Notes: generated by a model from the sequence alone, not told the origin. A stretch of DNA of 64,000 bases from Chryseolinea serpens (GCF_900129725.1 NZ_FQWQ01000005.1:434001-498000); one strand, 5' to 3'. Shown: positions 7,372 through 15,987, numbered from the stretch's first letter. Numbers and translations are program-made.

Positions 7372-9936
7372 TCAAGGTGTTATGACGACCGGCTGCTGAA
7401 TTCTTAATCGGATTTCATTATAAATGTCAATGGCCACTGTTTCATTTATTTCCAGGGTTACCGAAAGAGCGTATTTTATACGCTCTTGAAATGTTGATGC
7501 GTCTTCTTTGCAACTAACGCGAATGCCTAAATCAGAATTTGCATTGAAGACTGTCGCACGACTTCCTTCGAAAATCTCATGCTGTATCGTTCCCCGTTTG
7601 ACTGTGTTATCGTCATAGTGAGTTCGTGAAACCTCTAATAACTGAGTTAAATTTTGATCGGGAAAATCAAAAAATAAAGCTGCGCTTCTATATTTTTGGT
7701 TAAAAGGATTGATCGGTGTGATCCATGCAAGTGTGATAGTTAGTTTTCGCCAAAAAACTTGACCACTTATGCCAAAGGGCATGGGTAGTCTAAAAAGATG
7801 GCCTTCTTCTGGACTTAAAGAGCCATATCCAACGAGTGTGACCTTTTGTTCAGTACAGTTCACAACAGTATTTGGATTGACAATCCCGAATCCTAAAAGT
7901 CGAGCCAGCAAATCTCTTTTATTCCCTTCGTGGAAACTCAAAGCTCTCAATATAAGTTGCCTCGAGGTTGTATCCCAGGATGCGCTATGTGTTAGTAGGC
8001 TCTTGGCAATTACCGGGAAATATTCATTTAGATCAATCGTACCATTCAGTTCTTCAGTATCGATAAAATTCTCATAGACTTTTCCAGCGGTTCTAGTTAA
8101 AAGTGCTGCTGAATTGCTAGTGCCGTGAGTAAACCTATAACCATTTAAATTGCCCTGTGCTGAAGGTGAGGCCACTTTTATGCCGGGAGCTAGACTTTGA
8201 AAATTAGCTGCTGCAAAATCGATACTCTGGCCGGGCGCCTGCCTGTACAAAAACCTACCTCCAGGCATTAACACATCTGGTTTAATGCTCCGTCTGAACC
8301 CAAGGCCAAATCGGCTTATAGGGCTAAATATTCGAGCATCTGTAAAAAGATTAATTCTGTTTTGCAAAGTAAATGGACCATGATTATCGGAATGAGATGC
8401 GCCGACCGTTAGTCCATTAACAGACTCCCCGGGCGAAATAATCCTTTTATGGCGAATATTGTCATAGATATAACGAACTATCAGCTCACTCAGGCGTTCG
8501 GGATGACCAATTAATTCATCGATTTGAGCAACTGGGATCTGAGCGGCAATGTTTTCAGAGGAATTGCCCGCGCTTATTATAAATAAAACATTGTATTTGA
8601 ATGATAACCAATCGACCAATTTTGCCAGGGAACTTAGGGCACCGTTAAATACTCGTGCTGGATCACCGATTGATAAATTAATCACCTTCACGTTGGGCGC
8701 TGCAGCCAAAAAAGCGCCGTCGTTTTCATATAGCCTTTTTACCGCCTTGTGGATCAGGTCAACCAGCAAGAGATTTTGAGGAATGTATTCAACAGGTGTA
8801 CCGCCAAAAGAGATATCAGGCTGCATAATTGGCCTTACATAAAGAGGAAATTTTAATGGAGATTCTTCAAAGTTCAAATCACCATGCAAAATAAGAGAAG
8901 CCATGGCCGTGCCATGCTGTCTGGCAATTGCAGTATAATTCAATTGAAAATTATCTGGGTCATCGATAGTTAATCTGTTGTTGAGCAGCTGATGATTTTG
9001 CATTGGTAACCCATCAAACAAAGCAATTTTAGGATCATTTAAAATTGGCGCATCGCGTTCTAAGTCCTCTTGTATCGTTTCTGCGGCCGGATCATAATTT
9101 ACCGCGCATTGACCGACTGGCCTCATAAACATTATATCAGACGCAGCCAGAAGCCTAATAGTATTGTTGTTGTACAGATCATTAAAAACTCCTATTGGTA
9201 CCTTCACTAAAAGAGCATGATAGCCAATACCTCCTATTACTGACTCCTGAAGTATTTCGCCATCTATTTCCGCGATGTGATTTTCAATATTTCCTTTGGT
9301 GGTCGCTCTTTGATTGGGTGTCTCCCGATACCAAAGTTCGATTTCAAGGTGTATGGTCTCCTGGTTCGCTATTATTCGTTGGTTCCAGTCTTCCAAAAGT
9401 CCGGTTTCCTCAATTCGATCTCTTAGTCCCCAAGGTCTTACATCATTCAACATTCCAAACAAATCTCTCCATTTAGTAAAACCAAAAGGAAACCTTTCGC
9501 CAGTGACATAGTAATTATCCCATAAAGATTTTAGCTGTACTAGTGCTGTCTGATTGGACATTATAAAATAAAGTCTTCCTGTGATAGGTTTTGCCTCATC
9601 CTCATAATGAAAGAATTCATTCGCTGGAAAATCCTGATCCACTTCACCCATCCACTCCATACCTGGCATTCTTCTCAGAGCTTTTATAAACTCATCAATA
9701 GTCCCCCTGGTCTCAAAAACCAATACCATTTCGGGATCAACGCCTGCTACATCCGTCTGCAGTCTGACGGTTTGAGCCTCCAAAGTTCGGGCTAACTGTT
9801 CAAATTTAGGTTGAAGTCTTGCTCTTTGCTCTTCATTCGTCGGCTTCACAAGTTCTTTAGGAGCTCCTCCACCCTTTCTTTTCCAGCGCCCCGTTGGTGT
9901 TGGGGTTGGAAAAATCAAGAGAGGTTTTTCAGGCAT
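7372..9936 (-). CDS. ietS: Subtilisin-like serine protease, IetS-like
   Basis: An 854-residue cytoplasmic S8-family protease without a signal peptide. Catalytic residues can be placed at Asp308 (IALFDGLP), His341 (RQHGTAMASL), oxyanion Asn458 (ISAGNSS) and Ser607 (THGTSNSAAL, a variant of GTSxAxP). A long N-terminal region (1-290) precedes the protease, and the C-terminus (about 680-854) forms a beta-rich extension. The upstream AAA+ gene overlaps it by one base (TAATG), so the two are translationally coupled. Protease plus AAA+ partner in this order is the hallmark of the IetAS antiphage system; lengths fit. I infer that the ATPase senses infection or delivers substrate and the protease executes. 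The stop codon abuts that of the convergent reverse transcriptase. Confidence 0.9.
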   Translation of the reverse strand: MPEKPLLIFPTPTPTGRWKRKGGGAPKELVKPTNEEQRARLQPKFEQLARTLEAQTVRLQTDVAGVDPEMVLVFETRGTIDEFIKALRRMPGMEWMGEVDQDFPANEFFHYEDEAKPITGRLYFIMSNQTALVQLKSLWDNYYVTGERFPFGFTKWRDLFGMLNDVRPWGLRDRIEETGLLEDWNQRIIANQETIHLEIELWYRETPNQRATTKGNIENHIAEIDGEILQESVIGGIGYHALLVKVPIGVFNDLYNNNTIRLLAASDIMFMRPVGQCAVNYDPAAETIQEDLERDAPILNDPKIALFDGLPMQNHQLLNNRLTIDDPDNFQLNYTAIARQHGTAMASLILHGDLNFEESPLKFPLYVRPIMQPDISFGGTPVEYIPQNLLLVDLIHKAVKRLYENDGAFLAAAPNVKVINLSIGDPARVFNGALSSLAKLVDWLSFKYNVLFIISAGNSSENIAAQIPVAQIDELIGHPERLSELIVRYIYDNIRHKRIISPGESVNGLTVGASHSDNHGPFTLQNRINLFTDARIFSPISRFGLGFRRSIKPDVLMPGGRFLYRQAPGQSIDFAAANFQSLAPGIKVASPSAQGNLNGYRFTHGTSNSAALLTRTAGKVYENFIDTEELNGTIDLNEYFPVIAKSLLTHSASWDTTSRQLILRALSFHEGNKRDLLARLLGFGIVNPNTVVNCTEQKVTLVGYGSLSPEEGHLFRLPMPFGISGQVFWRKLTITLAWITPINPFNQKYRSAALFFDFPDQNLTQLLEVSRTHYDDNTVKRGTIQHEIFEGSRATVFNANSDLGIRVSCKEDASTFQERIKYALSVTLEINETVAIDIYNEIRLRIQQPVVITP

Positions 9937-10928
9937 TACTTTATGTTTGGCTTATACGATTTATTAAATTCATCCAACTTGTCTCTAATTATTTTCTTAA
10001 GATTCGCGTGTGGGATTTTAAGAACATACGTTCTTAAAACTAATTTACAGAAATCTTCAGCTTCAGAAAAATTCACACCTTTCAATCTCTGAGCTATATA
10101 GGAGGGGGTATACCCAAAGGACACATTAGATTGTATTTCAAACTTCCGAATCACTTGTTCAATTTGCTTAATTGTCGGTTTAGCTAGCATTAACTTTGCC
10201 TGAAATCTCCTCCAAACTGCTTTATCTAGCAATTCCGGATGATTCGTGGCGGCAACAACAATTACGTAACTTGGTAGGCGATCAATTTGCAACAGCAAAG
10301 AGCTAACAAGTCTTTTAATCTCACCGGTTTCGTGAATATCGCCTCGTTCCTTTCCTATTGAATCGAATTCATCAAAAAAAAGAATGCATCGTTGTGTTCT
10401 TACATATTCAAAAAGTGTATTCAATCGAGTGGAAGTCTCCCCCAAATAGCTTGCAATAATTCCTTCATACCTAACTGAGAAAAAAGGAAGCATTAATTCT
10501 GTGGCCAACGCCTCGGCCAATGAAGTCTTTCCATTACCTGGAGGGCCGATTAAGAGCACGCGATTTCTTGGCTCAAGACCATACGATCGAAGTATTTCGG
10601 CTCTGTTAAATTCTTCAGCAAAATCCTGGACAAAACGAATAATACTTTCAGACAAGACAAGATCTTTTAAACTTATCTTAGGATAAGATTCAAACAAATA
10701 ATTCTCCGCTTTCGCCTCCCCAACTTTTCCATTGTTATAAAAGGCAACAGTATTGTTATTGGTCATGTTATTTAATGTTGAAAGATTCTCTTGAAGTCGG
10801 TCTGCAAGTACATGATGTTGCTTTACGCGTTCTTCTGCAATTATTGCCTCGACTACCCGGCGAAATAAGGTTCGATCACCTTGTAAACCTGATTGGACCA
10901 ATTGTAAAAGTAAATCTGAACGAGCCAT
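9936..10928 (-). CDS. ietA: AAA+ ATPase, IetA-like
   Basis: A 330-residue AAA+ ATPase: Walker A GPPGNGKT (128-135), Walker B ILFFDEFD (182-189), sensor-1 Asn229 in AATNHPE, and arginines in WRRF (239-242) positioned as arginine finger. The N-terminal 80 residues are helical and variable and probably contact the partner. It is the first gene of a two-gene leftward operon with the subtilase (one-base overlap). The pair matches the IetAS defence system, so the role is inferred to be antiphage. A candidate -7 box TACCTTTG (minus strand) lies at 10949-10956. Confidence 0.9.
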   Translation of the reverse strand: MARSDLLLQLVQSGLQGDRTLFRRVVEAIIAEERVKQHHVLADRLQENLSTLNNMTNNNTVAFYNNGKVGEAKAENYLFESYPKISLKDLVLSESIIRFVQDFAEEFNRAEILRSYGLEPRNRVLLIGPPGNGKTSLAEALATELMLPFFSVRYEGIIASYLGETSTRLNTLFEYVRTQRCILFFDEFDSIGKERGDIHETGEIKRLVSSLLLQIDRLPSYVIVVAATNHPELLDKAVWRRFQAKLMLAKPTIKQIEQVIRKFEIQSNVSFGYTPSYIAQRLKGVNFSEAEDFCKLVLRTYVLKIPHANLKKIIRDKLDEFNKSYKPNIK

Positions 10929-10948
10929 TTGCTATTTTTGACGAGCAA

Positions 10949-10956
10949 CAAAGGTA
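10949..10956 (-). promoter_or_regulatory. Probable -7 promoter box of the ietAS-like operon
   Basis: Minus-strand TACCTTTG fits the Bacteroidota -7 consensus TAnnTTTG, 20 bases upstream of the ATPase start codon. A TTG lies 15 bases further upstream, a little closer than the usual -33 spacing. Confidence 0.45.
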
Positions 10957-11113
10957 TGAAACAAAAGCTACCAATTAAATAGCAAAAACATCTATAATGT
11001 CCTGACTTTTAATGCCTTAGTTCTGGTCCATAACCACCCAGCGGCGACGTTCGCCCCAGCGAGGTAGACAAAGACATTACCGACCGGCTGATTTGACAAC
11101 CGCCATTCCTGGC

Positions 11114-11698
11114 TCATAACTCATTCGACAATACCTCTTGCAAATTTGAGATCCCGATAGCGTACAGTATCAAGTTGCCTGAGTTTTCAATCCTGGTTTC
11201 ATTTTCCTGTAAATCTTGCTGTCGTCCAGGACCCCAGTGAAAACCAGAGTCTTTAGTTGAAATTGGCTCTGTGTCCGTAAAGTCTAAGTACACACCGCTT
11301 TCGAGTTTTAACAAGGGTTCGTAGTCTTTATCCTGGAACGAGAAGGGCACTTTTTCACGCTTCAACCAAGTTATAACTTCCTTCAACCTGACATGAGCGA
11401 AAGGTTTGATGAAATCCAGATCAATCTTAAATGTGCTATTTTGAAATTGAAGCATTTCATCGTGATTGATGCAGTCGTATAAAAGATGATCGTTGTGAAT
11501 GAGGAAGGCTTTACCGGAATTCTTTGTCAAAAAATGAATTTCCCATTGTCCATAAGAAAACATGAAGGCTTCGCCTTTGGAATCTGATCTCCAGTCAGGA
11601 GTCCCAAGACATCCGATCACCTCTGCCTCGGTCATGCCTAATCGAACGCCTCCAAAGGTTCCGCTTTTTATGAAGTGTGCTATGTTGGCTGTTGTCAT
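11114..11698 (-). CDS. Hypothetical protein in the defence island
   Basis: A 194-residue protein with no signal peptide or membrane segment. The N-terminus reads GGVRLGMTEAEVIGCLGTPD, a G-x-x-x-x-x-V-x-x-x-L-G-x-P pattern also seen in SmpA/OmlA-like folds and some immunity-type proteins; the rest is a mixed alpha/beta sequence rich in aromatic residues. It reads leftward, upstream of the IetAS-like operon, with 185 bases between them. Base composition resembles the island more than the surrounding chromosome. An immunity or defence-accessory function is possible but only from context. Confidence 0.75.
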   Translation of the reverse strand: MTTANIAHFIKSGTFGGVRLGMTEAEVIGCLGTPDWRSDSKGEAFMFSYGQWEIHFLTKNSGKAFLIHNDHLLYDCINHDEMLQFQNSTFKIDLDFIKPFAHVRLKEVITWLKREKVPFSFQDKDYEPLLKLESGVYLDFTDTEPISTKDSGFHWGPGRQQDLQENETRIENSGNLILYAIGISNLQEVLSNEL

Positions 11699-11727
11699 GT
11701 TAAATTATCGGGAACGTGCTTGGTTAT

Positions 11728-11805
11728 TTTTCGGCTTACGGGTCGCAAATTATTAATATGGCGCACATCAAGAAATAGATCTATGACGAGGGCAGGTGGT
11801 GATGC
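11728..11805 (+). pseudogene. Remnant of a LytTR response-regulator 3' end
   Basis: This stretch matches the 3' part of the intact LytTR gene (about 5229-5310), most clearly TATTAATATGGCGCA and GAGGGCAGGTGGTGATGC. It carries an in-frame TAG where the intact gene has GTA, and a net 4-base deletion. No other part of a regulator gene is left. It lies on the far side of the AT-rich island from the intact copy and in the same orientation. Confidence 0.65.
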
Positions 11806-11906
11806 TTGCTCGTCGGCTACCCAAAGGACGGTATTTATCATCCTCCCTTTTTTTTGTATTTTAAATGCTGTCAATCAATTCTCTTCCAACTTTAAAACCC
11901 TCTACT

Positions 11907-13346
11907 ATGAAAATGAAGTTCAAACTTCTTTTGGTTGCGCTTTTGTGCGCGATCATCAGCCGCGCGCAGACCAACACCAACCTGGGAACCAATGCCGGAA
12001 ATGCCGGCAGCGAAAACACATCGATCGGCTACAACGCGAACGACGTCGTAACCGGCGTCTACAACGTAGGTGTGGGTTCTTATGCCGGCTCAGCCCTGAC
12101 GACCGGGAACCAAAATACGTACATCGGCGTCTCCGCGGGAAGGTCCACCACGACGGCCAGCTACAACACTTTCCTGGGCATTAACGCCGGCTATGACAAC
12201 ACGACGGGCGGCTCGAACACATTTCTCGGCGGTTATGCGGGATTCAAGGTCACTACAGGTACGAACAACGTTTTTGTTGGAACAAACAGTGGGAGGAGTC
12301 TGACCACGTCGTCTGCCAATACCGCCATCGGCTATCAAGCCCTGTATTCTTCCCCTACTGGATACTACAACACGGCCACCGGCACGGAGGCTTTGTATAA
12401 CACGATCAACGGGGGGAACACCGGATTTGGATACCGCACACTCTATTCTAACACGACAGGCTACAACAATACAGCCGTGGGAAACAACGCGCTTGCTTTC
12501 AACGGGACGGGCACTTACAACACAGCGGTCGGTTATTTTTCGAATGTTCCGGGAGGAGGCGTCTACGTTGAGAATTCCACAGCCCTGGGATCCGAGGCGC
12601 AAATCACGGCTTCGAACCAGGTACGCATCGGCAACAGTAACGTCACCAGCATTGGCGGCGTGGTGGGCTGGTCGGTGGTTTCGGATGGTCGGTTTAAAAG
12701 CGATATCAAAGAAGATGTCTCCGGACTGGATTTTGTGAATGGACTACGGCCCGTCAGCTACACGCTCGATCGCGCGGCGTTGGACAAATTTTACGGCTTG
12801 CCCGATAGTGTAACGCAACGAAGCAGCGCTTCACGGAAAATTTCTATGCGCACTACCGGCTTTGTTGCCCAGGAGGTCGAGGCCCTGGTGAAAAAGACCG
12901 GGTATGTCTTCGGTGGCATCGATGCTCCTCAAAACGAAAAGGATCACTATAGCATCCGCTACGATCAGTTTGTGGTGCCGCTGGTGAAGGCCGTGCAGGA
13001 GCTGTCGGCAAAGGTAGGAGAGCAACAACGCCAGATCGAAGCCTTGCTCGCCCAGGGGGGCCATCTCGAACAGAGCCTTCTTCATCAGTCGATACTCTAC
13101 CAAAACAACGCCAACCCTTTCTCGTCCGACACCGAGATCAGGATGGTCGTTGCGCAAGACGTGATCAGTGCGCGCATCATCGTCTACAACCTCGAGGGCG
13201 CCCAGCTCAAAGCGATCGACGTCAAGGGCCGCGGCGACCAACGCGTCGTGCTTTCGGGCAACGAACTAAAAGCAGGGATCTACCTCTACGCACTCATCGC
13301 TGATGGAAAGATCATCGATACGAAACGGATGGTGTTGATGAAGTGA
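11907..13346 (+). CDS. YadA-head-like surface protein with S74 chaperone domain and T9SS tail
   Basis: A 479-residue secreted protein from the ATG at 11907, which begins a clear signal peptide (MKMKFKLLLVALLCAIISRA); an in-frame ATG 42 bases upstream is less likely. Residues about 22-240 are short Gly/Asn/Thr-rich repeats (NTAIGYQAL, NTAVGNNAL, NTAVGYFSN) as in trimeric YadA-type heads. Then comes an intramolecular chaperone domain of peptidase family S74 (SDGRFKSDIKEDVSGLDFVN, SYTLDRAALDKF), which in phage tail fibres trims itself after trimer folding. The last 75 residues look like a type IX secretion sorting domain (ARIIVYNLEGAQL, KAGIYLYALI, terminal RMVLMK). Probably a trimeric surface adhesin or fibre; the partner is unknown. 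Confidence 0.9.
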   Translation: MKMKFKLLLVALLCAIISRAQTNTNLGTNAGNAGSENTSIGYNANDVVTGVYNVGVGSYAGSALTTGNQNTYIGVSAGRSTTTASYNTFLGINAGYDNTTGGSNTFLGGYAGFKVTTGTNNVFVGTNSGRSLTTSSANTAIGYQALYSSPTGYYNTATGTEALYNTINGGNTGFGYRTLYSNTTGYNNTAVGNNALAFNGTGTYNTAVGYFSNVPGGGVYVENSTALGSEAQITASNQVRIGNSNVTSIGGVVGWSVVSDGRFKSDIKEDVSGLDFVNGLRPVSYTLDRAALDKFYGLPDSVTQRSSASRKISMRTTGFVAQEVEALVKKTGYVFGGIDAPQNEKDHYSIRYDQFVVPLVKAVQELSAKVGEQQRQIEALLAQGGHLEQSLLHQSILYQNNANPFSSDTEIRMVVAQDVISARIIVYNLEGAQLKAIDVKGRGDQRVVLSGNELKAGIYLYALIADGKIIDTKRMVLMK

Positions 13347-13367
13347 TAAGAGTTTGAATTTGCAGAC

Positions 13368-13398
13368 AACTCTCCATTGGATGTTTCAATGGAGAGTT
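13368..13398 (+). terminator. Intrinsic terminator-like hairpin
   Basis: A perfect 12-bp stem (AACTCTCCATTG with CAATGGAGAGTT) and a 7-base loop lies 22 bases after the fibre-like gene. The following T-run is interrupted (ACTTTGTCTTCT), so termination strength is uncertain. Confidence 0.7.
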
Positions 13399-13498
13399 AC
13401 TTTGTCTTCTCTTCTTTGCGCACAAATATTGAAAGGTCGCAGTCATTTAAAAGCCTTTACCGCCGCCTCCATCTTTACAACACCGATATTACACATCG

Positions 13499-13615
13499 AA
13501 CTCCGTAGGAGTTCCCCATCATAACCCCGGGTGAAACCCGGGCTCAAGTAACAAAAAATCAATGCGCCACCTGCGCAAGAAGATTAAAGCTCCATCGCCA
13601 TCATGGCGCATCCCT
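13499..13615. repeat. Composite REP-like palindromic repeat, copy 1
   Basis: A short palindrome (AACTCCGTAGGAGTT) is followed by CATAACCCCGGGTGAAACCC and a hairpin bounded by GCGCCA and TGGCGC with AAGCTCCATCG between. The same order of parts occurs at 24660-24768. This resembles REP/BIME-type dispersed repeats known from many Bacteroidota genomes. Confidence 0.75.
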
Positions 13616-13833
13616 CGCAGCACTAACCTACAGCGTACCCGTCGCACACCAACCCATGTTACAACGCATTCACATATCTGAAGTTTAAACTCTCTTTTTT
13701 AATTTTCTACGACATTGAAGTAAGATTGATTTACGAACGCCATAGACAAGTGAAAAAATTTTGTACATTAATATACCTTCCTCCGGAGCACACCCTTTCT
13801 TAAACTATATTCATTACCATAAACCCAACCTCT

Positions 13834-14376
13834 ATGAAAGCACCCTTCATCGCTCTGTTGTGCGCAACAACTTTGCTGTCCTGTACCAAGCCGGCAGAAA
13901 AACCTGCCGAACCCGTCGCCGAAGTCAAGCCGACTCCGGATATTGAATTTGCTGATGCCAAGTATACCGAGATCGGTAAAAAGGGAATGAATGCCCTGGG
14001 ATCCGGCGACATCGATGCGTGGATGTCGACGTTTTCTGACAACGCCCGCTATCTTTGGTCTTCCGGCGACAGTCTCGTTGGAAAACAAGCCATTCACGAC
14101 TACTGGAAAAACCGCCGCGCCAATGTGATCGACTCCATCAGTTTTGTCAACGACATCTGGTTGCCCGTCGAGGTCAACAAACCCCAACGCGGTCCCGACA
14201 GAGCGGGCGTCTGGCTTTTCAGCTGGTACATGGTAAAGGTTAAATACAAAAACAACCAAAAACTCGCCATGTGGATCCACAACGACATGCACTTCGACGC
14301 CAACGACAAGATCGACATCATGGTCCAATACCTCGACCGCGCCCCCATCAACGCCGCCCTCGCCAAGAAGAAATAA
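13834..14376 (+). CDS. SnoaL/NTF2-like lipoprotein
   Basis: A 180-residue lipoprotein (MKAPFIALLCATTLLSC, lipobox LLSC, Cys17) with a Pro/Glu-rich linker and an NTF2-like fold domain: GDIDAWMSTFSDNARYLWSSGDSLVGKQAIHDYW is typical of SnoaL-like proteins, followed by beta strands ending in a WIHNDMHFDANDKI segment. Such proteins are either small-molecule isomerase relatives or non-catalytic ligand binders; no catalytic pair is obvious. It stands alone, followed by a strong repeat hairpin. Confidence 0.85.
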   Translation: MKAPFIALLCATTLLSCTKPAEKPAEPVAEVKPTPDIEFADAKYTEIGKKGMNALGSGDIDAWMSTFSDNARYLWSSGDSLVGKQAIHDYWKNRRANVIDSISFVNDIWLPVEVNKPQRGPDRAGVWLFSWYMVKVKYKNNQKLAMWIHNDMHFDANDKIDIMVQYLDRAPINAALAKKK

Positions 14377-14415
14377 CTCTCCCAGGCAAAATCTTCCCTC
14401 TCTGGGACCGTAGTC

Positions 14416-14449
14416 ACAGCAAAGTCTCCCGCCTCGGGGACTTTGCTGT
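14416..14449. repeat. GCAAAGTC-type dispersed hairpin, copy 1
   Basis: A 14-bp stem (ACAGCAAAGTCTCC pairing with GGGGACTTTGCTGT, one G-T pair) around a short CGCCT loop, 39 bases after the lipoprotein stop. The core recurs at 17254 and 20355 with identical loop bases and at 23545 and 23574 in diverged form. It may serve as a transcription end, but the precise conservation of loop and stem marks a dispersed repeat. Confidence 0.9.
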
Positions 14450-14529
14450 TTTCAAGCTTCCCGCAATTTTATCCCCCCACTAAAAATATTTCTCCGATCC
14501 GGGAACCAAACCCCCCGCTTCCGCGTATT

Positions 14530-14545
14530 TAGACCGATCGGTTTA
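14530..14545. promoter_or_regulatory. TetR operator, copy 1
   Basis: TAGACCGATCGGTTTA, a near-perfect palindrome of the same consensus as the copies at 14567 and 15197. It lies 51 bases upstream of the TetR start, where binding would autoregulate the repressor. Confidence 0.75.
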
Positions 14546-14566
14546 TTTTATCAGACCCTGAAATAA

Positions 14567-14582
14567 TCGACCGACCGGTTTA
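14567..14582. promoter_or_regulatory. TetR operator, copy 2
   Basis: TCGACCGACCGGTTTA, a weaker copy of the same palindrome, 13 bases before the TetR start codon. Its centre lies 37 bases from that of copy 1. Confidence 0.6.
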
Positions 14583-14595
14583 AATCCACACCGCC

Positions 14596-15177
14596 ATGAC
14601 AAAATCCGAAAAAACGCGCCAATTCATCATCGAGCAATCGGCGACCATCATCAACCGGAAAGGGGTTGCGGGAACTTCGATATCCGACCTCATGGAAGCC
14701 ACCAAGCTCGCCAAAGGCGGTATTTACGGCAATTTCGAAAGCAAAGAAGAGATCTGTGTGGAAGCCTTCGACTACCTGACCGGCAAGGTCTCCAGCGGTC
14801 TCAACAACGTCATCTCCCAGCAGACCACGGCCCGCGAAAAGCTGTTCGCGTTGCTGGACTTCTACCGCGATCGCCTGGCCACCAGCGACACCGGCGGCTG
14901 TCCGCTGCTGAACTTCGGCACGGAAGCCGACGATACAAACCCCGACCTAAAGCAACGCGTGGCGAAGGCGATCAAAGCGAGCCAGCAACGCATGGCCCGG
15001 TTAGTGGAAGAGGGCCAGGCCCATGGCGAATTCAACAAGAACATCGATGCCGGCCTTTTTGCCGTCAAGATGTTCACCATGATCGAAGGCGCCATCTTCA
15101 CTTCCCGCGTCACCAACAACAGAGCACCCATGAAAACCATTGTCGATGTCCTCAAAAAGGAAATCGAGTCCTTTTGA
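14596..15177 (+). CDS. TetR/AcrR-family repressor
   Basis: A 193-residue TetR-family regulator. The N-terminal helix-turn-helix covers about residues 8-55 (GVAGTSISDLMEATKLAKGG, then IYGNFESKEEI). The ligand-binding half includes GGCPLLNFGTEADDTNPDLK, typical of a subgroup often linked to SDR or efflux genes. It is followed at 60 bases by an SDR gene and then a Bcr/CflA exporter. Three palindromes of consensus AGACCGATCGGTCT lie before this gene (two) and before the SDR (one). I infer autoregulation and repression of the two downstream genes, released by a small toxic molecule. Confidence 0.92.
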   Translation: MTKSEKTRQFIIEQSATIINRKGVAGTSISDLMEATKLAKGGIYGNFESKEEICVEAFDYLTGKVSSGLNNVISQQTTAREKLFALLDFYRDRLATSDTGGCPLLNFGTEADDTNPDLKQRVAKAIKASQQRMARLVEEGQAHGEFNKNIDAGLFAVKMFTMIEGAIFTSRVTNNRAPMKTIVDVLKKEIESF

Positions 15178-15196
15178 ATTTTTTTTGAATAAAAAA

Positions 15197-15210
15197 AGAC
15201 CGATCGGTCT
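15197..15210. promoter_or_regulatory. TetR operator, copy 3
   Basis: A perfect palindrome, AGACCGATCGGTCT, 27 bases upstream of the SDR start. It is the best copy of the three and would place the SDR-MFS pair under the adjacent TetR protein. Confidence 0.8.
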
Positions 15211-15237
15211 AAAATATAAAACTTAAATAAACCCAAA

Positions 15238-15987
15238 ATGAAAACCTCAAAGAACACAATCCTCATCACCGGCGGTGGCTCCGGCATCGGTTTTGAAACC
15301 GCGAAACTGCTCTCACAACAAGGCAACACGGTCATCATCACCGGCCGCAACGAAGAAAAGCTGAAAGCCGCCACACAACAGCTGAAGGATGTACACTACA
15401 TCGTAGCGGATGTTACAAAAGAAGACGATGTCAATGCTTTGATCGAAAAGATCAATCAAGACTTTCCGGATTTGAATGTACTGATGAACAACGCCGGGCT
15501 TGTTTTCCTTCACAATGTTGGCACGTCGGCAAACGCAGCGGCCCTTGCCCGCGAAGAAATGGACACCAACTATTTCGCCGTCGTTAACCTGACCACAAAA
15601 CTTCTCCCGCAATTGAAAAAGCAACCTGAAGCTGCTGTGATTAATGTTTCGTCCATCGTGGCCTTTGCTCCCGGACTCTCGTTGCCGACCTATAGCGCGA
15701 GCAAGGCCGCGCTCCATTCGTATACACAAGCGCTGAGACTCAGCGTCGCATCCGACACCAACGTGAAAGTATTTGAATTGATGCCTCCGCTGGTAGACAC
15801 GGAGTTTGCTAAAGACATTCCGTCCGACAGTAAGATCTCGCCACAAGAAGTAGCGGAAGACCTGGTACGGAGCCTGGAGACCAACCACTACGAGATCCGC
15901 GTGGCTTCAACTGAACAACTTTACAGCAATTTCCTGAGCCAGGCCGACAAAGCTGTGTTTGCGCTAAACAGACTTGAACAAAACTAA
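15238..15987 (+). CDS. Short-chain dehydrogenase/reductase
   Basis: A 249-residue classical SDR: NAD(P)-binding TGGGSGIG at 11-18, NNAG at 84-87, catalytic Ser at about 138/139 and Y152-S-A-S-K156. The sequence is closest in style to DltE-like SDRs of TetR-linked clusters. It lies in one transcription unit with the exporter 14 bases downstream and has its own TetR operator. The substrate is unknown; reduction of a reactive carbonyl before export of related compounds is a reasonable inference. Confidence 0.92.
   Translation: MKTSKNTILITGGGSGIGFETAKLLSQQGNTVIITGRNEEKLKAATQQLKDVHYIVADVTKEDDVNALIEKINQDFPDLNVLMNNAGLVFLHNVGTSANAAALAREEMDTNYFAVVNLTTKLLPQLKKQPEAAVINVSSIVAFAPGLSLPTYSASKAALHSYTQALRLSVASDTNVKVFELMPPLVDTEFAKDIPSDSKISPQEVAEDLVRSLETNHYEIRVASTEQLYSNFLSQADKAVFALNRLEQN

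Larger units (their letters stand above)
13347..13833. other. Intergenic region with REP-like palindromes
   Basis: No gene is supported in these 487 bases. They hold a terminator hairpin directly after the fibre-like gene and a composite palindromic repeat shared with 24.66 kb. The stretch 13680-13833 before the lipoprotein is AT-rich and presumably carries its promoter. Confidence 0.6.
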
